The position numbers and the translations under genes were made by a program. From Aquamicrobium sp. LC103 (GTDB lineage Bacteria > Pseudomonadota > Alphaproteobacteria > Rhizobiales > Rhizobiaceae): DNA of 64,000 nucleotides. Numbering within the stretch: the stretch's first letter is position 1; each line of letters starts with the position of its first letter. The notes below the pieces were generated by a model that worked only from the letters and a program-made list of their open reading frames with translations, ran no database searches and was not told the origin of the DNA. Where the stretch lies: assembly GCF_001014615.2 (NCBI RefSeq), contig NZ_LBCQ02000008.1, positions 248,001 to 312,000 on the forward strand, written 5' to 3'. Of the stretch, positions 7,844 through 16,437 are shown piece after piece.

Positions 7844-9193
7844 ATGTCGCGACGCGGTGAACAGCTCAAGCTCAATGCGTTCCTCTATTTCACCGGCCAT
7901 CACGTAGCCGCCTGGCGTCACCCGAAAGCCTTCACCAATGTGGAGCTTGAGGACTATGTCACGCTTGCGCGCCTCGCGGAGGCAGCCAAGTTCGATGGGC
8001 TGTTCCTGGCCGACGGTGTCAGCGTCAGGCTGCGCAATGTCGAGGCAGCCAGCCGCAAGGCGCACAGCGGCGCCATGCCTTTCGAGCCGCTTACGCTCCT
8101 TTCGGCACTCGCGGCGGTCACCAGCCATATCGGCCTGATCGCCACCGCCTCGACCAGCTATTCCGATCCCTACAACCTCGCCCGCCAGTTCATGTCGCTC
8201 GACCGCCTTTCCAAGGGCAGGGCGGGCTGGAACCTCGTTACCTCGGGCGAACCGGAATCGGCGCTCAACTTCGGCCATTCGGCCGCGATCCTGCATGCGG
8301 ACCGGTACGAGCGGGCGGAGGAGTTCGCCGATGTGGTGACGGGCCTGTGGGCGAGTTTCGACGACGACGCCTTCCTGCGCGACAGAAAAAGCGGACGTTA
8401 TTTCGATCCGGAAAAGGTGCATGTGCTCGATCATCATGGCAAGCATTTCAAGGTGCGCGGGCCGCTCAACGTTCCCCGTTCGCCGCAGGGCCAGCCGGTG
8501 ATCGTGCAGGCCGGTGCGTCTGAACCGGGCAAGGAGCTCGCCGCGCGCACGGCCGAAGCGGTCTTTGCCGCCGAGGTGACGCTGGAAGATGCGGTCAGGT
8601 TCTATGCCGACCTGAAGGGACGGCTCGGCCGCTACGGCCGCGCGGCCGAGGATCTCAAGGTGCTGCCGGGTATCTTCCCGGTCGTCGGCCGTACGTTGTC
8701 GGAAGCCGAGGAGAAGTTCGAGGAACTTCAGGAACTGATCCAGCCCGAGGTGGGGCTCGATCTCCTTTCCGGAATGATCGGTACCGACCTTTCCGCCTAT
8801 CCGCTCGACGGGCCGGTTCCCGATCTGCCCGAAACGAACGGCGGGAAGAGCCGGCAGGACCTGCTTCTGAAGCTTGCGCGACGGGAGAAGTTGACGATCC
8901 GGCAGCTCTACAAGCGCATCGCCGGCGCGCGCGGGCACTGGCAGGTCGTGGGCACGCCGGCGCAGGTCGCCGATCTTATGGAGGAGCGTTTCGAGAACTA
9001 CGGGGCGGACGGTTTCAACGTCATGTCGCCGATCAAGCCGGGCGGGCTGACCGACTTCATCGAGTTGGTGGTTCCGGAATTGCGCCGGCGCGGATTGTTC
9101 CGTTCGGAATATGAAGCGAGCACGTTGCGCGGCAATCTCGGCCTTCCACAGTCGCGGATAGCCCGTGCGAGTGCCGGGTTGGCCGCCGAATAG
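7844..9193 (+). CDS. LLM-class flavin-dependent monooxygenase, NtaA/SnaA/DszA family
   Basis: A 449-residue protein of the luciferase-like, FMNH2-dependent family. Family marks include LNAFLYFTGHHVAAWRHP at the start, FDGLFLADGV, the ATASTSYSDPYNLARQFMSL block and KGRAGWNLVTS. This subgroup contains nitrilotriacetate monooxygenase, dibenzothiophene sulfone monooxygenase and related enzymes that cleave C-N or C-S bonds using reduced FMN supplied by a separate reductase. A strong AAAGGAG ribosome-binding site precedes ATG 7844. The importer upstream and the flavin reductase-like nitroreductase downstream make a substrate-uptake plus monooxygenation module plausible. The exact substrate is unknown. 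Confidence 0.93.
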   Translation: MSRRGEQLKLNAFLYFTGHHVAAWRHPKAFTNVELEDYVTLARLAEAAKFDGLFLADGVSVRLRNVEAASRKAHSGAMPFEPLTLLSALAAVTSHIGLIATASTSYSDPYNLARQFMSLDRLSKGRAGWNLVTSGEPESALNFGHSAAILHADRYERAEEFADVVTGLWASFDDDAFLRDRKSGRYFDPEKVHVLDHHGKHFKVRGPLNVPRSPQGQPVIVQAGASEPGKELAARTAEAVFAAEVTLEDAVRFYADLKGRLGRYGRAAEDLKVLPGIFPVVGRTLSEAEEKFEELQELIQPEVGLDLLSGMIGTDLSAYPLDGPVPDLPETNGGKSRQDLLLKLARREKLTIRQLYKRIAGARGHWQVVGTPAQVADLMEERFENYGADGFNVMSPIKPGGLTDFIELVVPELRRRGLFRSEYEASTLRGNLGLPQSRIARASAGLAAE

Positions 9194-9258
9194 GGGATCG
9201 GTAATGTAGCGCCGACTCTCGGCTCTCGAAGCGATAGAATTGATTGTAGGAGACCTGC

Positions 9259-10122
9259 ATGACCACTGCACACGCCCTCCAACCGGCTCGCGAGGAAGCG
9301 CGACCGCCAGCAGTTCGCGACGCGGTTCTCCGGCGCTACGGCGAGGATTTTCCCGAAATCGGCGGGTCGTGGAACGAAACGCTCGGCGTGCTGCTCGGTC
9401 ACCGGTCGGTGAGGGCCTTTCTGTCCGATCCGCTGCCGGCGGGTACCGTCGAGACGATCGTTGCCGCGGCCCAGTCGGCGCCGACCTCCTCCAACGTCCA
9501 GGCGTGGAGCGTCGTCGCCGTGGAGGATCGGGATCGAAAGGCGCGGCTGGCGGCGCTTGCCGGTGGCCAGAAGCATATCGTCGATGCCCCGCTGATCCTC
9601 GTTTTCGTCGCCGATCTGTCCCGGCATCACGATGTCGCCGCCGAGCGCGACCTGCAATTGGAGGGGCTCGACTTCACGGAAACCTTCTTGATCGCATCCA
9701 TAGATGCGGCGCTCGCCGCCCAGAACGCCGTCGTCGCGGCCGAATCCCTGGGCTTCGGCACGGTCTACATAGGCGCGTTGCGCAACCACCCGGCGGACGT
9801 CGCCGCCGAAGTCGGTCTGCCGCCCCGCAGCTACGCGGTCTTCGGTCTCGTGATCGGCTATCCCGATCCGGCCGTACGGGCGGAGGTGAAGCCGCGCCTG
9901 CCGCAGGAAGCGGTGCTGCATCGCGAGGCATATTCGCGTGAGGCTCAACTCGACGCCATCGCGCGGCATGATCACCATACGCGGGCATTTCGGGTGAATC
10001 AGGGGCTCGACCCATCGTCCTGGTCGGATCTTGTCGTCGCGCGGTTGCGCACGGTGGCATCGCTGAAGGGTCGGCACGTGCTGCGCGATGTGCTGGGCAG
10101 GCTGGGCTTCCCCCTTCGGTGA
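9259..10122 (+). CDS. NfsA/FRP-type nitroreductase (NADPH-dependent FMN oxidoreductase)
   Basis: A 287-residue nitroreductase-fold protein. The FMN-binding segment HRSVRAFLSDPLP, the helix AAAQSAPTSSNVQAWSVVAV, and the later AAESLGFGTVYIGALRN and YAVFGLVIGYPDP blocks match NfsA/FRP oxidoreductases. These enzymes reduce nitro compounds or free FMN with NADPH. As the last gene after an LLM monooxygenase, a role as its FMN reductase is a reasonable inference. ATG 9259 follows TAGGAGA. Its stop is only 28 bases from the convergent stop of the MmgE/PrpD gene; I see no clear terminator between them. Confidence 0.9.
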   Translation: MTTAHALQPAREEARPPAVRDAVLRRYGEDFPEIGGSWNETLGVLLGHRSVRAFLSDPLPAGTVETIVAAAQSAPTSSNVQAWSVVAVEDRDRKARLAALAGGQKHIVDAPLILVFVADLSRHHDVAAERDLQLEGLDFTETFLIASIDAALAAQNAVVAAESLGFGTVYIGALRNHPADVAAEVGLPPRSYAVFGLVIGYPDPAVRAEVKPRLPQEAVLHREAYSREAQLDAIARHDHHTRAFRVNQGLDPSSWSDLVVARLRTVASLKGRHVLRDVLGRLGFPLR

Positions 10123-10150
10123 AGGCCGGCGGCCTGACCCTGCTTGATCC

Positions 10151-11521
10151 TCATCGCGGCAGAATGTCGGCATAGCCGTCGACAGCGTCCAGCTTCCATA
10201 CGCGCGCGATCAGGTTGCGCATCTCCTCGGCCGTCGCTCCATTGCGGAATTCCGCGAGCCGGATGGCCTTTGCCTCCAGTTCCTCCTTCGTCAGCGTGTT
10301 GCCGGGGTCGCCCTTGGGCTCGTCGACTCGGGCGGCGAAGGAGCGTCCGTCGGCCGTCCTCACGCTGAGCTTTCCCACCCAGCGCCGCGGATAGAGTGCG
10401 TCCACCTCCTCGTCGCGCTCCATTACAACCTTGGAGCGGAAGTGGGCGATGCGTTCGTCCGAAAGCGCGTGGCGTTCGAAGGCATCGAGATCCGCGCGTC
10501 CGTGAACGGCGATCAAGCCGAGAACCGTGCCCATCGAGAACTTGGCTTGATGGACGGTTCGCGGTTCGTCGACCGCGCCGAGGACGTCGATGGCGCCCTG
10601 ATGAACGTGCGCGACGACCTCGGCGACGTCGGCGGCGTTCAATTTTTCCCGCGCCATCAGGACTTGGAGCGCATCGGCCGCCGGATGCGTGTGACGGCAG
10701 GATGCATGCCATTTGAAGGAGGTTTCTTCCGTCGCCCAGCGGCTGCCGAGACCATCGGTCAGCCTTGTGGGGTCGGCATCGCTCGACATGCCCGCGGCCA
10801 TGCCTTGCCTGCCTTCGAGGATGCGGGAGGCGCCCTTGAAACCGTCGCGGGCAAGATGCGCCGCCATCAGCCCGTCGGCGGCTGCCTTCGCGGTGTGAAG
10901 CTGTTTCGAATCGGCGGCGTCGCGCAGGAATTCCCAGAGCCCCGCCGCCTGGGTGCCGGCGGAGCCGAGCGCGTGGTTGAGGCCGGCGGCGTCCAGGCCG
11001 AGCAATTTGCCGACGGCAGCGGCGGCGGCCACGGTGCCCGCCGTTCCGGTGGTGTGGAAGATTTCGTAGTGCGAGCGGCCGAGGAATTCGCCGACGCGGA
11101 TGCCCACCTCGTAGCCCGCTATGCAGGCGACCAGGATTTCCTTCCCCGTCCTCTTCTCTGCTTCGGCGGCGGCAAAAACCGCGGGGAAAATCACTGCCGC
11201 CGGGTGAAAGACGGAACCGTTGTGGACGTCGTCCTGTTCGACCACATGGGAAGCCGCCGCGTTGATCATGGCCGCGAAATAGGGGCTGGTCCGCCGCCTG
11301 CTCGGAATGATGACGCTCGGGCCGGTCTCGGGTCCCATCGAACGTTCAAACGCCTCGAGGATTTCCACCTGCCGCGATCCCTTGCCGGCGAGGGCCGAAC
11401 CCAGCCAGTCGATCATCAATCCTTTCGCGAACTCGATGACGCGTGGCGGGACATCTGCAAAGTCGAGGCGGGCGACGAAATCGCAAAGCGCATATGTGGG
11501 CGGCTGCTCCGTCTCGGACAT
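10151..11521 (-). CDS. MmgE/PrpD family protein
   Basis: A 456-residue protein of the MmgE/PrpD family, which includes 2-methylcitrate dehydratase, cis-aconitate decarboxylase and aspartate-tautomer isomerases. Recognisable parts are VIEFAKGLMIDWLGSALAG, the NAAASHVVEQDDVHNGSVFHPAAVI block with the conserved D-D-x-H stretch, and SFKWHASCRHTHPAADAL. The ATG at 11521 is preferred over those at 11542 and 11566 because AGGAAAAG lies just before it. It is the last gene of an operon with acyl-CoA dehydrogenase, CoA transferase and a mesaconyl-CoA-hydratase-like protein. A hydration or isomerisation of a branched dicarboxylate is plausible, but the substrate is not shown. Confidence 0.92.
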   Translation of the reverse strand: MSETEQPPTYALCDFVARLDFADVPPRVIEFAKGLMIDWLGSALAGKGSRQVEILEAFERSMGPETGPSVIIPSRRRTSPYFAAMINAAASHVVEQDDVHNGSVFHPAAVIFPAVFAAAEAEKRTGKEILVACIAGYEVGIRVGEFLGRSHYEIFHTTGTAGTVAAAAAVGKLLGLDAAGLNHALGSAGTQAAGLWEFLRDAADSKQLHTAKAAADGLMAAHLARDGFKGASRILEGRQGMAAGMSSDADPTRLTDGLGSRWATEETSFKWHASCRHTHPAADALQVLMAREKLNAADVAEVVAHVHQGAIDVLGAVDEPRTVHQAKFSMGTVLGLIAVHGRADLDAFERHALSDERIAHFRSKVVMERDEEVDALYPRRWVGKLSVRTADGRSFAARVDEPKGDPGNTLTKEELEAKAIRLAEFRNGATAEEMRNLIARVWKLDAVDGYADILPR

Positions 11522-11559
11522 GATCTTTTCCTGTTCATTCATCGTTGAAGAACTCTGCC

Positions 11560-12402
11560 TTACCACCGCGCCGCTGCTTTCATCGTGATATGGCCGTCGG
11601 CCGCCAGCACCTCCAGTGCAAGGCTGTCATCCTCGCCCGGCGTCGCCCGTAGCAGCAGTTTTTGCGTTCCGGTCGCCGGATGCACGCCGCGGAAGGAGAA
11701 ACGCCGCGGCGCCCGGCCGCCTATGGTGGCGGCGAAGTTCATCAGCAAGGTCGCCTGCAGCGGGCCGTGAATGACGAGCCCTTGATAGCCCTCCACCTCG
11801 CGCGCATAGGGCGCGTCGTAGTGGATCCGGTGGCCGTTGAAGGTGAGGGCCGAGTAGCGAAACAGAAGGACGGGATCTATCTCGATTTCCTGCTGGTGAG
11901 GTGCTGGCTCCGTCGGTGAAGCTGCCGCAGGCGCTGGCCGGCTCGGCCCGCCCGCCTCGCGGTAGACGATCACGTGATCCTCATCGATGACGGGACCGTT
12001 TTCGTTTTCCGCTTCATGTCGGACGGTGACGAAAACGAGCCGGCCGGACTGCCCATGCTTTTCCTCGATCTTGCTGACGGTGGAACGCCGCCGCACGCGA
12101 TCGCCAGGCCTTAGCGGCGCGAGAAACCGGAGATCGCCGGCCGCCCACATCCGCCGCGGAAGCGGAACAGGGGGCAGGAATCCGCCCTTGGCGGGATGGC
12201 CGTCGTCTCCCAGTTCACGGGCCTCGGCGATTTCTGGAGCCAGGCACCAGTGCAGCCCGACAGGTGCTTCGCCCTCGCTGGACGCGGCCAGATGCGGTGC
12301 GAGCATTGCGCTGAAGCTTGCGAGGAGGCGGGGCGTCACGATATCCTCAGCCTCGCTCGTCCGGCCGATCCAGTCCTGCAGGTCCACGGCATCGGAATGC
12401 AT
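11560..12402 (-). CDS. FAS1-like/MaoC-like dehydratase, mesaconyl-C4-CoA hydratase type
   Basis: A 280-residue double-hotdog protein. The N-terminal half (LHWCLAPEIAEA, then GGFLPPVPLPRRMWAAGDLRF and RPGDRVRRRSTVSKIEEKHG) and C-terminal half (LFRYSALTFNGHRIHYDAPYA, then EGYQGLVIHGPLQATLL) match the mesaconyl-C4-CoA hydratase/HTD2 family. The RIHYD segment carries the hot-dog hydratase active-site histidine. The ATG at 12402 gives the family N-terminus; the longer frame to 12996 is the wrong frame of the CoA-transferase gene. It reads between that gene and MmgE/PrpD with short spacers. Predicted role: reversible hydration of an enoyl-CoA or dicarboxylyl-CoA. Confidence 0.9.
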   Translation of the reverse strand: MHSDAVDLQDWIGRTSEAEDIVTPRLLASFSAMLAPHLAASSEGEAPVGLHWCLAPEIAEARELGDDGHPAKGGFLPPVPLPRRMWAAGDLRFLAPLRPGDRVRRRSTVSKIEEKHGQSGRLVFVTVRHEAENENGPVIDEDHVIVYREAGGPSRPAPAAASPTEPAPHQQEIEIDPVLLFRYSALTFNGHRIHYDAPYAREVEGYQGLVIHGPLQATLLMNFAATIGGRAPRRFSFRGVHPATGTQKLLLRATPGEDDSLALEVLAADGHITMKAAARW

Positions 12403-12418
12403 GAAGAGCTCCTCTTTT

Positions 12419-13552
12419 TCAGCCCGCGAACTCGGTGCGAAGCCGGTGCGTGTCGGCGCCGAGTGCCGGGACGGACGAAACCGCGCCCGGGGATGCCCGT
12501 CCGGCCGGTTTGGGCACGGCGATCCGTTTTCCGTCCGGCAAGTCGACCTCGATCCGCCGAAGCGCCTTGTGCCGCGGCAGGTCGCGTATCTCGGTGAGCC
12601 TGCCCCAGGCGATCTGGGCTTGGTCGAGGCGAGCGATGGCCTCGTCGCGGTCCATCGCGGCAAAGACCGGATCGATTTCCAGGTCGAGTGCCTCGCGATT
12701 GGCGACCCGCGAGGCGTTGGTCGTGAAGCGCTCGTCTGCAAGGAGGTCCTGGCGCTGCAGGACCGCCGTACAGAAACGCTTCCATTCGCTGTTCTGCTGG
12801 ATGGAGATGACGACGGCGCCGCCGCTGCGGCACGTGTAGGGCCGGTAGGGATAGATCGATGCATGCGCGAGGCCGTGGCGGCCGGTTTCGCGGCCCGCAT
12901 GTTCATAGTGCAGCAGCGGAACCGCCATCCAGTCCGCCATGCCGTCGAACATGGAGATCTCCATGGCGCGCCCTCGGCCGGTCTTCTCCCGGGCAATCAG
13001 CGCTTCCAGGATGGCCGCATGGGCATTCATCCCGGTGGCGATATCGGCGGCCGACACGCCGACCTTGCTGGGTGTGTCGAGCGTTCCGGTGACGGCGCAC
13101 AGCCCGCTTTCGGCCTGCACCAGCAGGTCGTAGGCGCGCATGGCTGCATAGGGCGTGTCCTGGCCATAGCCGACGATGCTCACCGCGATCAGGCGCGGAA
13201 ACCGGGCGGCGATCATCTCTTTGGAAAGTCCGAGCCGATCGATGGCGCCCGGTGCGAGGTTCTGGACGAGAACGTCCGCCTTCGCGACCATGCGGTAGAG
13301 CAGTTCGAGATCGGCTTCCGACTTGAGGTCGAGTGCGGCACTTTCCTTACCGCGGTTGAGCCACACGAAATAGGCCGACATTCCTTCGACCGTCGAATCG
13401 TAATGCCGTGCGGTTTCCCCCTCCAGCCGCTCGATCTTGATGACGCGGGCGCCGGCATCGGCAAGCCGCACGGTGCAGAGCGGAGCGGCGACCGCCTGCT
13501 CGATCGAGATGACGAGCAGGCCGTCCAGCGGTCGGGCAGGATCAGAGAGCAT
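12419..13552 (-). CDS. Class III CoA transferase (CaiB/BaiF family)
   Basis: A 377-residue family III acyl-CoA transferase. The N-terminal block LLVISIEQAVAAPLCTVRLADAGARVIKIE, the segment VLVQNLAPGAIDRLGL, and AYDLLVQAESGLCAVTG are diagnostic. The catalytic aspartate that forms a mixed anhydride is expected in the ALDLK/ADLE region. The enzyme moves CoA between carboxylic acids such as succinyl-CoA and a dicarboxylate. ATG 13552 starts 14 bases after the acyl-CoA dehydrogenase stop, and the downstream hydratase starts 16 bases after this stop. The context points to activation of the acid handled by this operon. The acceptor acid is not known. Confidence 0.93.
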   Translation of the reverse strand: MLSDPARPLDGLLVISIEQAVAAPLCTVRLADAGARVIKIERLEGETARHYDSTVEGMSAYFVWLNRGKESAALDLKSEADLELLYRMVAKADVLVQNLAPGAIDRLGLSKEMIAARFPRLIAVSIVGYGQDTPYAAMRAYDLLVQAESGLCAVTGTLDTPSKVGVSAADIATGMNAHAAILEALIAREKTGRGRAMEISMFDGMADWMAVPLLHYEHAGRETGRHGLAHASIYPYRPYTCRSGGAVVISIQQNSEWKRFCTAVLQRQDLLADERFTTNASRVANREALDLEIDPVFAAMDRDEAIARLDQAQIAWGRLTEIRDLPRHKALRRIEVDLPDGKRIAVPKPAGRASPGAVSSVPALGADTHRLRTEFAG

Positions 13553-13566
13553 CCGAAGCGGTTCTC

Positions 13567-14727
13567 CTAATACGAGCGCGGGAGGCCGAGCACGTGCTCG
13601 GCCAGGTACGACAGGATCAGATTGGTCGAGATCGGCGCGACCTGATAGAGGCGCGTCTCGCGGAACTTGCGTTCGACGTCGTATTCCTCGGCAAAGCCGA
13701 AGCCGCCATGTGTCTGGATGCAGGCATTGGCCGCCTCGAAAGAGGCGTCGGCCGCCAGCATCTTGGCCATGTTCGCTTCCGCGCCGGGGTTCTTGCCGGC
13801 TTCGTAGAGGCTGAGCGCCTCCCGCACCATCAGTTCGGCCGCCCGCATGTTCGCATAGGCCTTGGCGATCGGGAACTGGACGCCCTGGTTCTGTCCGATC
13901 GGCCGGCCGAAAACGATGCGGTCCCTCGCATAGCCCCCCGCCTTGTCGATGAACCATTTGGCGTCGCCCACACATTCCGCCGCGATGAGGATGCGTTCGG
14001 CGTTCATGCCGGAGAGGATGTAGCGAAAGCCCTTGCCCTCTTCGCCGATGAGGTTTTCCGCCGGGACCGGCACGTTGTCGAAGAAAATTTCGGTCGTCGC
14101 GTGGTTCATCAAGGTCCTGATCGGGCGGATGGTGAGTCCGTTGCCCTTGGCCTCGCGCATGTCGACGAGCAGCACCGACAGCCCGTCCGTGCGTTTCATG
14201 CCTTCGCTGTATGGCGTGGTTCGCGCGAGAAGGAGCATCAAATCCGAATGTTCGGCCCGGCTGGTCCAGATCTTCTGGCCGTTCACCACGTAACGATCAT
14301 TTTCCAACCTCGCCGTGGTCTTCAACGCCGAGGTGTCGGTACCGCTTGTGGGTTCGGTCACACCGAAGGCCTGAAGGCGCAAATCTCCGGCGGCGATGCT
14401 CGGCAGGTAGCGCTGCTTTTGCGCTTTTGAGCCATGGCGCAGCAAGGTGCCCATCGTGTACATCTGCGCGTGGCAGGCGCCGCCATTGCAGCCTGTGTGC
14501 TGGATTTCCTCAAGCACCGCGGCGGCGGCCGAAAGCGGCAGGCCGGCACCGCCATACTCTTCCGGGATGAGGACGGAAAGCCAGCCGGCTTCGGTCAGTG
14601 CGTCGACGAAGGCCTGCGGATAAGCCATCTCCCGATCGAGCGAGCGCCAATATTCCCCGGGAAACCGCGCGCAAAGCCTGGCGACCGCTTCGCGGATATC
14701 CGAATAGGCATCGATGGCTTGGCTCAT
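13567..14727 (-). CDS. Acyl-CoA dehydrogenase
   Basis: A 386-residue FAD flavoprotein of normal length. Typical parts are the VTEPTSGTDTSALKTTARLE signature 1 region, the helix MNAERILIAAECVGDAKW, FGRPIGQNQGVQFPIAKAYA, and the C-terminal QTHGGFGFAEEYDVERKFRE signature 2 with the usual RETRLYQVAPIS end. It oxidises an acyl-CoA to an enoyl-CoA and passes electrons to electron-transfer flavoprotein. ATG 14727 is preferred to a GTG at 14751 because it gives the usual N-terminus. It is the first gene of the four-gene CoA operon, 117 bases from the LysR regulator on the same strand; that gap should hold the promoter. Confidence 0.94.
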   Translation of the reverse strand: MSQAIDAYSDIREAVARLCARFPGEYWRSLDREMAYPQAFVDALTEAGWLSVLIPEEYGGAGLPLSAAAAVLEEIQHTGCNGGACHAQMYTMGTLLRHGSKAQKQRYLPSIAAGDLRLQAFGVTEPTSGTDTSALKTTARLENDRYVVNGQKIWTSRAEHSDLMLLLARTTPYSEGMKRTDGLSVLLVDMREAKGNGLTIRPIRTLMNHATTEIFFDNVPVPAENLIGEEGKGFRYILSGMNAERILIAAECVGDAKWFIDKAGGYARDRIVFGRPIGQNQGVQFPIAKAYANMRAAELMVREALSLYEAGKNPGAEANMAKMLAADASFEAANACIQTHGGFGFAEEYDVERKFRETRLYQVAPISTNLILSYLAEHVLGLPRSY

Positions 14728-14844
14728 GTCCCCGTTGGCTCCTCGCGACACGTCCCTTGTTAGCGGCCGTTCGCCCGTTGCGACAACGACCGATTGGCAA
14801 GATCAGCTATGCTGGAATTTTATAAGCGGCGGGGTGGTTGCGTT

Positions 14845-15780
14845 TCAACCTCCGGCTTCTAGTATCCTGCCGGACCAGACGCCCTGCTCGACCAGCAAGC
14901 CGATGGTGGAAGCGATGACCTGCCCGGCAAAGCGCGCGAGCCTCGGTGTCGGGCGATCGGTGGGATAGGACATGATCAGCCGGCGCAGCGGCACCGGGTT
15001 GATCAGCGGAGCCGCGCGAAGCCTGCCTGTCGTGAGTTCTTCGTGCATCGGTGCCAGCGGGAGGACGGTGAACCCGTGGCCGCTGTGCACCAGCGATTTC
15101 AGGGTCGAATAGCTATCGGCCTCGACCTTGACGTTCAGGCGGATGTCGACTTCCTCGGCATAGCGATTGACGATGATGCGCAAGCCATGACTGTTGCTCG
15201 GCAACAGGAGACGCAGGTTCTCCAGATCGGCGAACTCCACGGGCTGATCCGGCGAAAGAGCGGATTGCGGAGGGCCGATCAAAAAGAGCGCTTCCTCGAG
15301 AAGCGGCTGGACACGCAGCGTCCGCGCCGATTTTGGATCGTAAAGGATCGCTGCGTCGACCTCTCCACGGTGCAGCCAATCGAACAGGTAGCCTGAATAG
15401 GCGCTGACGATCCGCAGGGTGGCTTCCGGATGCGTGTCGCGGAAGGCGGAGACCAGCGGTTCCGACAGGATGTCACTGGCGGTGGGAGGCAGTCCGATCG
15501 AGACATGGCCTCGTAGCGGCGCGTTCTCGTCCGCCACCGCCGCGCGCATCTCTTCGAGCTCCGCCATGACCCGCAAGGCGTGGCGCAGCACGTCCTCGCC
15601 CTTGTTCGTGATGATCATTCCGCGGCCATGTCGGTCGAAGAGGCGCGCGCCAAGCTCCTCTTCGAGCAGCCGAATCTGCCTGCTGAGCGCTGGCTGGGCG
15701 ATATGCAAACGGTCCGCGGCCTTCGACAGGCTGCCGAGCTCGGCCACGTGGATGAGGGTGCGAAGCTGGGAAATGTCCAT
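14845..15780 (-). CDS. LysR-family transcriptional regulator (Nac/CynR-like subgroup)
   Basis: A 311-residue regulator with the LysR helix-turn-helix at the N-terminus (MDISQLRTLIHVAELGSLSK, then AADRLHIAQPALSRQIRLLE) and a full effector domain including GLPPTASDILSEPLVSAFR and SLVHSGHGFTVLPLAPM. The ATG at 15780 is the correct start; a longer frame to 15930 has no family-like N-terminus. It is divergent from the thiamine-diphosphate decarboxylase genes across 106 bases, and lies upstream of the CoA operon on the same strand. It may control either or both units. Autoregulation through the shared gap is usual for the family. The inducer is unknown. Confidence 0.93.
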   Translation of the reverse strand: MDISQLRTLIHVAELGSLSKAADRLHIAQPALSRQIRLLEEELGARLFDRHGRGMIITNKGEDVLRHALRVMAELEEMRAAVADENAPLRGHVSIGLPPTASDILSEPLVSAFRDTHPEATLRIVSAYSGYLFDWLHRGEVDAAILYDPKSARTLRVQPLLEEALFLIGPPQSALSPDQPVEFADLENLRLLLPSNSHGLRIIVNRYAEEVDIRLNVKVEADSYSTLKSLVHSGHGFTVLPLAPMHEELTTGRLRAAPLINPVPLRRLIMSYPTDRPTPRLARFAGQVIASTIGLLVEQGVWSGRILEAGG

Positions 15781-15786
15781 TGCTAT

Positions 15787-15803
15787 AGAATATCGGTATA
15801 TCT
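15787..15803. promoter_or_regulatory. Candidate LysR-type operator
   Basis: An imperfect dyad AGAATAT-cgg-TATATCT lies six bases outside the LysR start codon, in the gap shared with the divergent decarboxylase genes. The AT-rich, interrupted dyad next to the regulator start is the usual place and form of a LysR autoregulatory site. The two arms match at 5 of 7 positions. Assignment is by position and symmetry only. Confidence 0.4.
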
Positions 15804-15886
15804 GATCGTGAAAAAGGGTCGATGTGTAGTCGTGTTCGGCAAGGCATAGAGGCGGAAGTGCCGACGAACCTGCAAGGAGGCGAGCC

Positions 15887-16432
15887 GTGAGTGCCGCTGA
15901 AGTCATTTCCGAGGATCGTGATTTGGCCACCGAGTGGCCGATCGAGCTTTACGAGACGCTCAAATCCGCAGGCATCAGCCAGATGTCCTACGTGCCGGAT
16001 GCCGGTCACTCGACGCTGATCAGGCTGTTTAGCGCCGACCCGGACGTCGTCACCAATGTGCTGACCACCGAAGAGGAAGGCATCGCGATCGCCGCGGGCG
16101 CCTGGCTTGGCGGAAAGCGTGGCGTGGTGCTGATGCAATCTTCCGGCGTGGGCAATTGCATCAACATGCTCTCGCTGCCGGTGCACGCGCGCATCCCGCT
16201 TCTGGTGCTCGTCACGATGCGCGGCGAATGGGCCGAGTTCAACCCGTGGCAGGTGCCGATGGGCCAGGCGACCGAATCGGCGTTGAAGGCGATCGGCGTC
16301 ACCGTGCTGCGTGCGGAGAGCGGACCCGACCTCGTCGAAACCGTGGCGCAGGCGGCGACGATGGCTTTCGACGCCGACCAGCAGATCGCCGTGCTGATCG
16401 GGCAGCGCCTTCTGGGCAGGAAGAAGTGGTGA
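15887..16432 (+). CDS. Thiamine-diphosphate decarboxylase alpha subunit (sulfopyruvate/phosphonopyruvate decarboxylase type)
   Basis: A 181-residue protein equal to the PYR domain of thiamine-diphosphate enzymes. The conserved activating glutamate lies in VLTTEEEGIAIAAGAWLGG, followed by GVVLMQSSGVGNCINML, the pattern of sulfopyruvate decarboxylase alpha (ComD) and phosphonopyruvate decarboxylase. The GTG start at 15887 follows AAGGAGG at an ideal distance. The beta subunit follows at once. The pair should decarboxylate a 3-substituted pyruvate to the matching acetaldehyde. No sulfoacetaldehyde acetyltransferase or phosphonoacetaldehyde hydrolase gene is in the window, so the true substrate is open. 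Confidence 0.88.
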   Translation: MSAAEVISEDRDLATEWPIELYETLKSAGISQMSYVPDAGHSTLIRLFSADPDVVTNVLTTEEEGIAIAAGAWLGGKRGVVLMQSSGVGNCINMLSLPVHARIPLLVLVTMRGEWAEFNPWQVPMGQATESALKAIGVTVLRAESGPDLVETVAQAATMAFDADQQIAVLIGQRLLGRKKW

Positions 16433-16437
16433 GCCTC

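Noticed and set aside
7391-9271. A 626-codon open frame on the minus strand
   Set aside because: It is antisense to the amidohydrolase and LLM monooxygenase genes and contains no recognisable motif.
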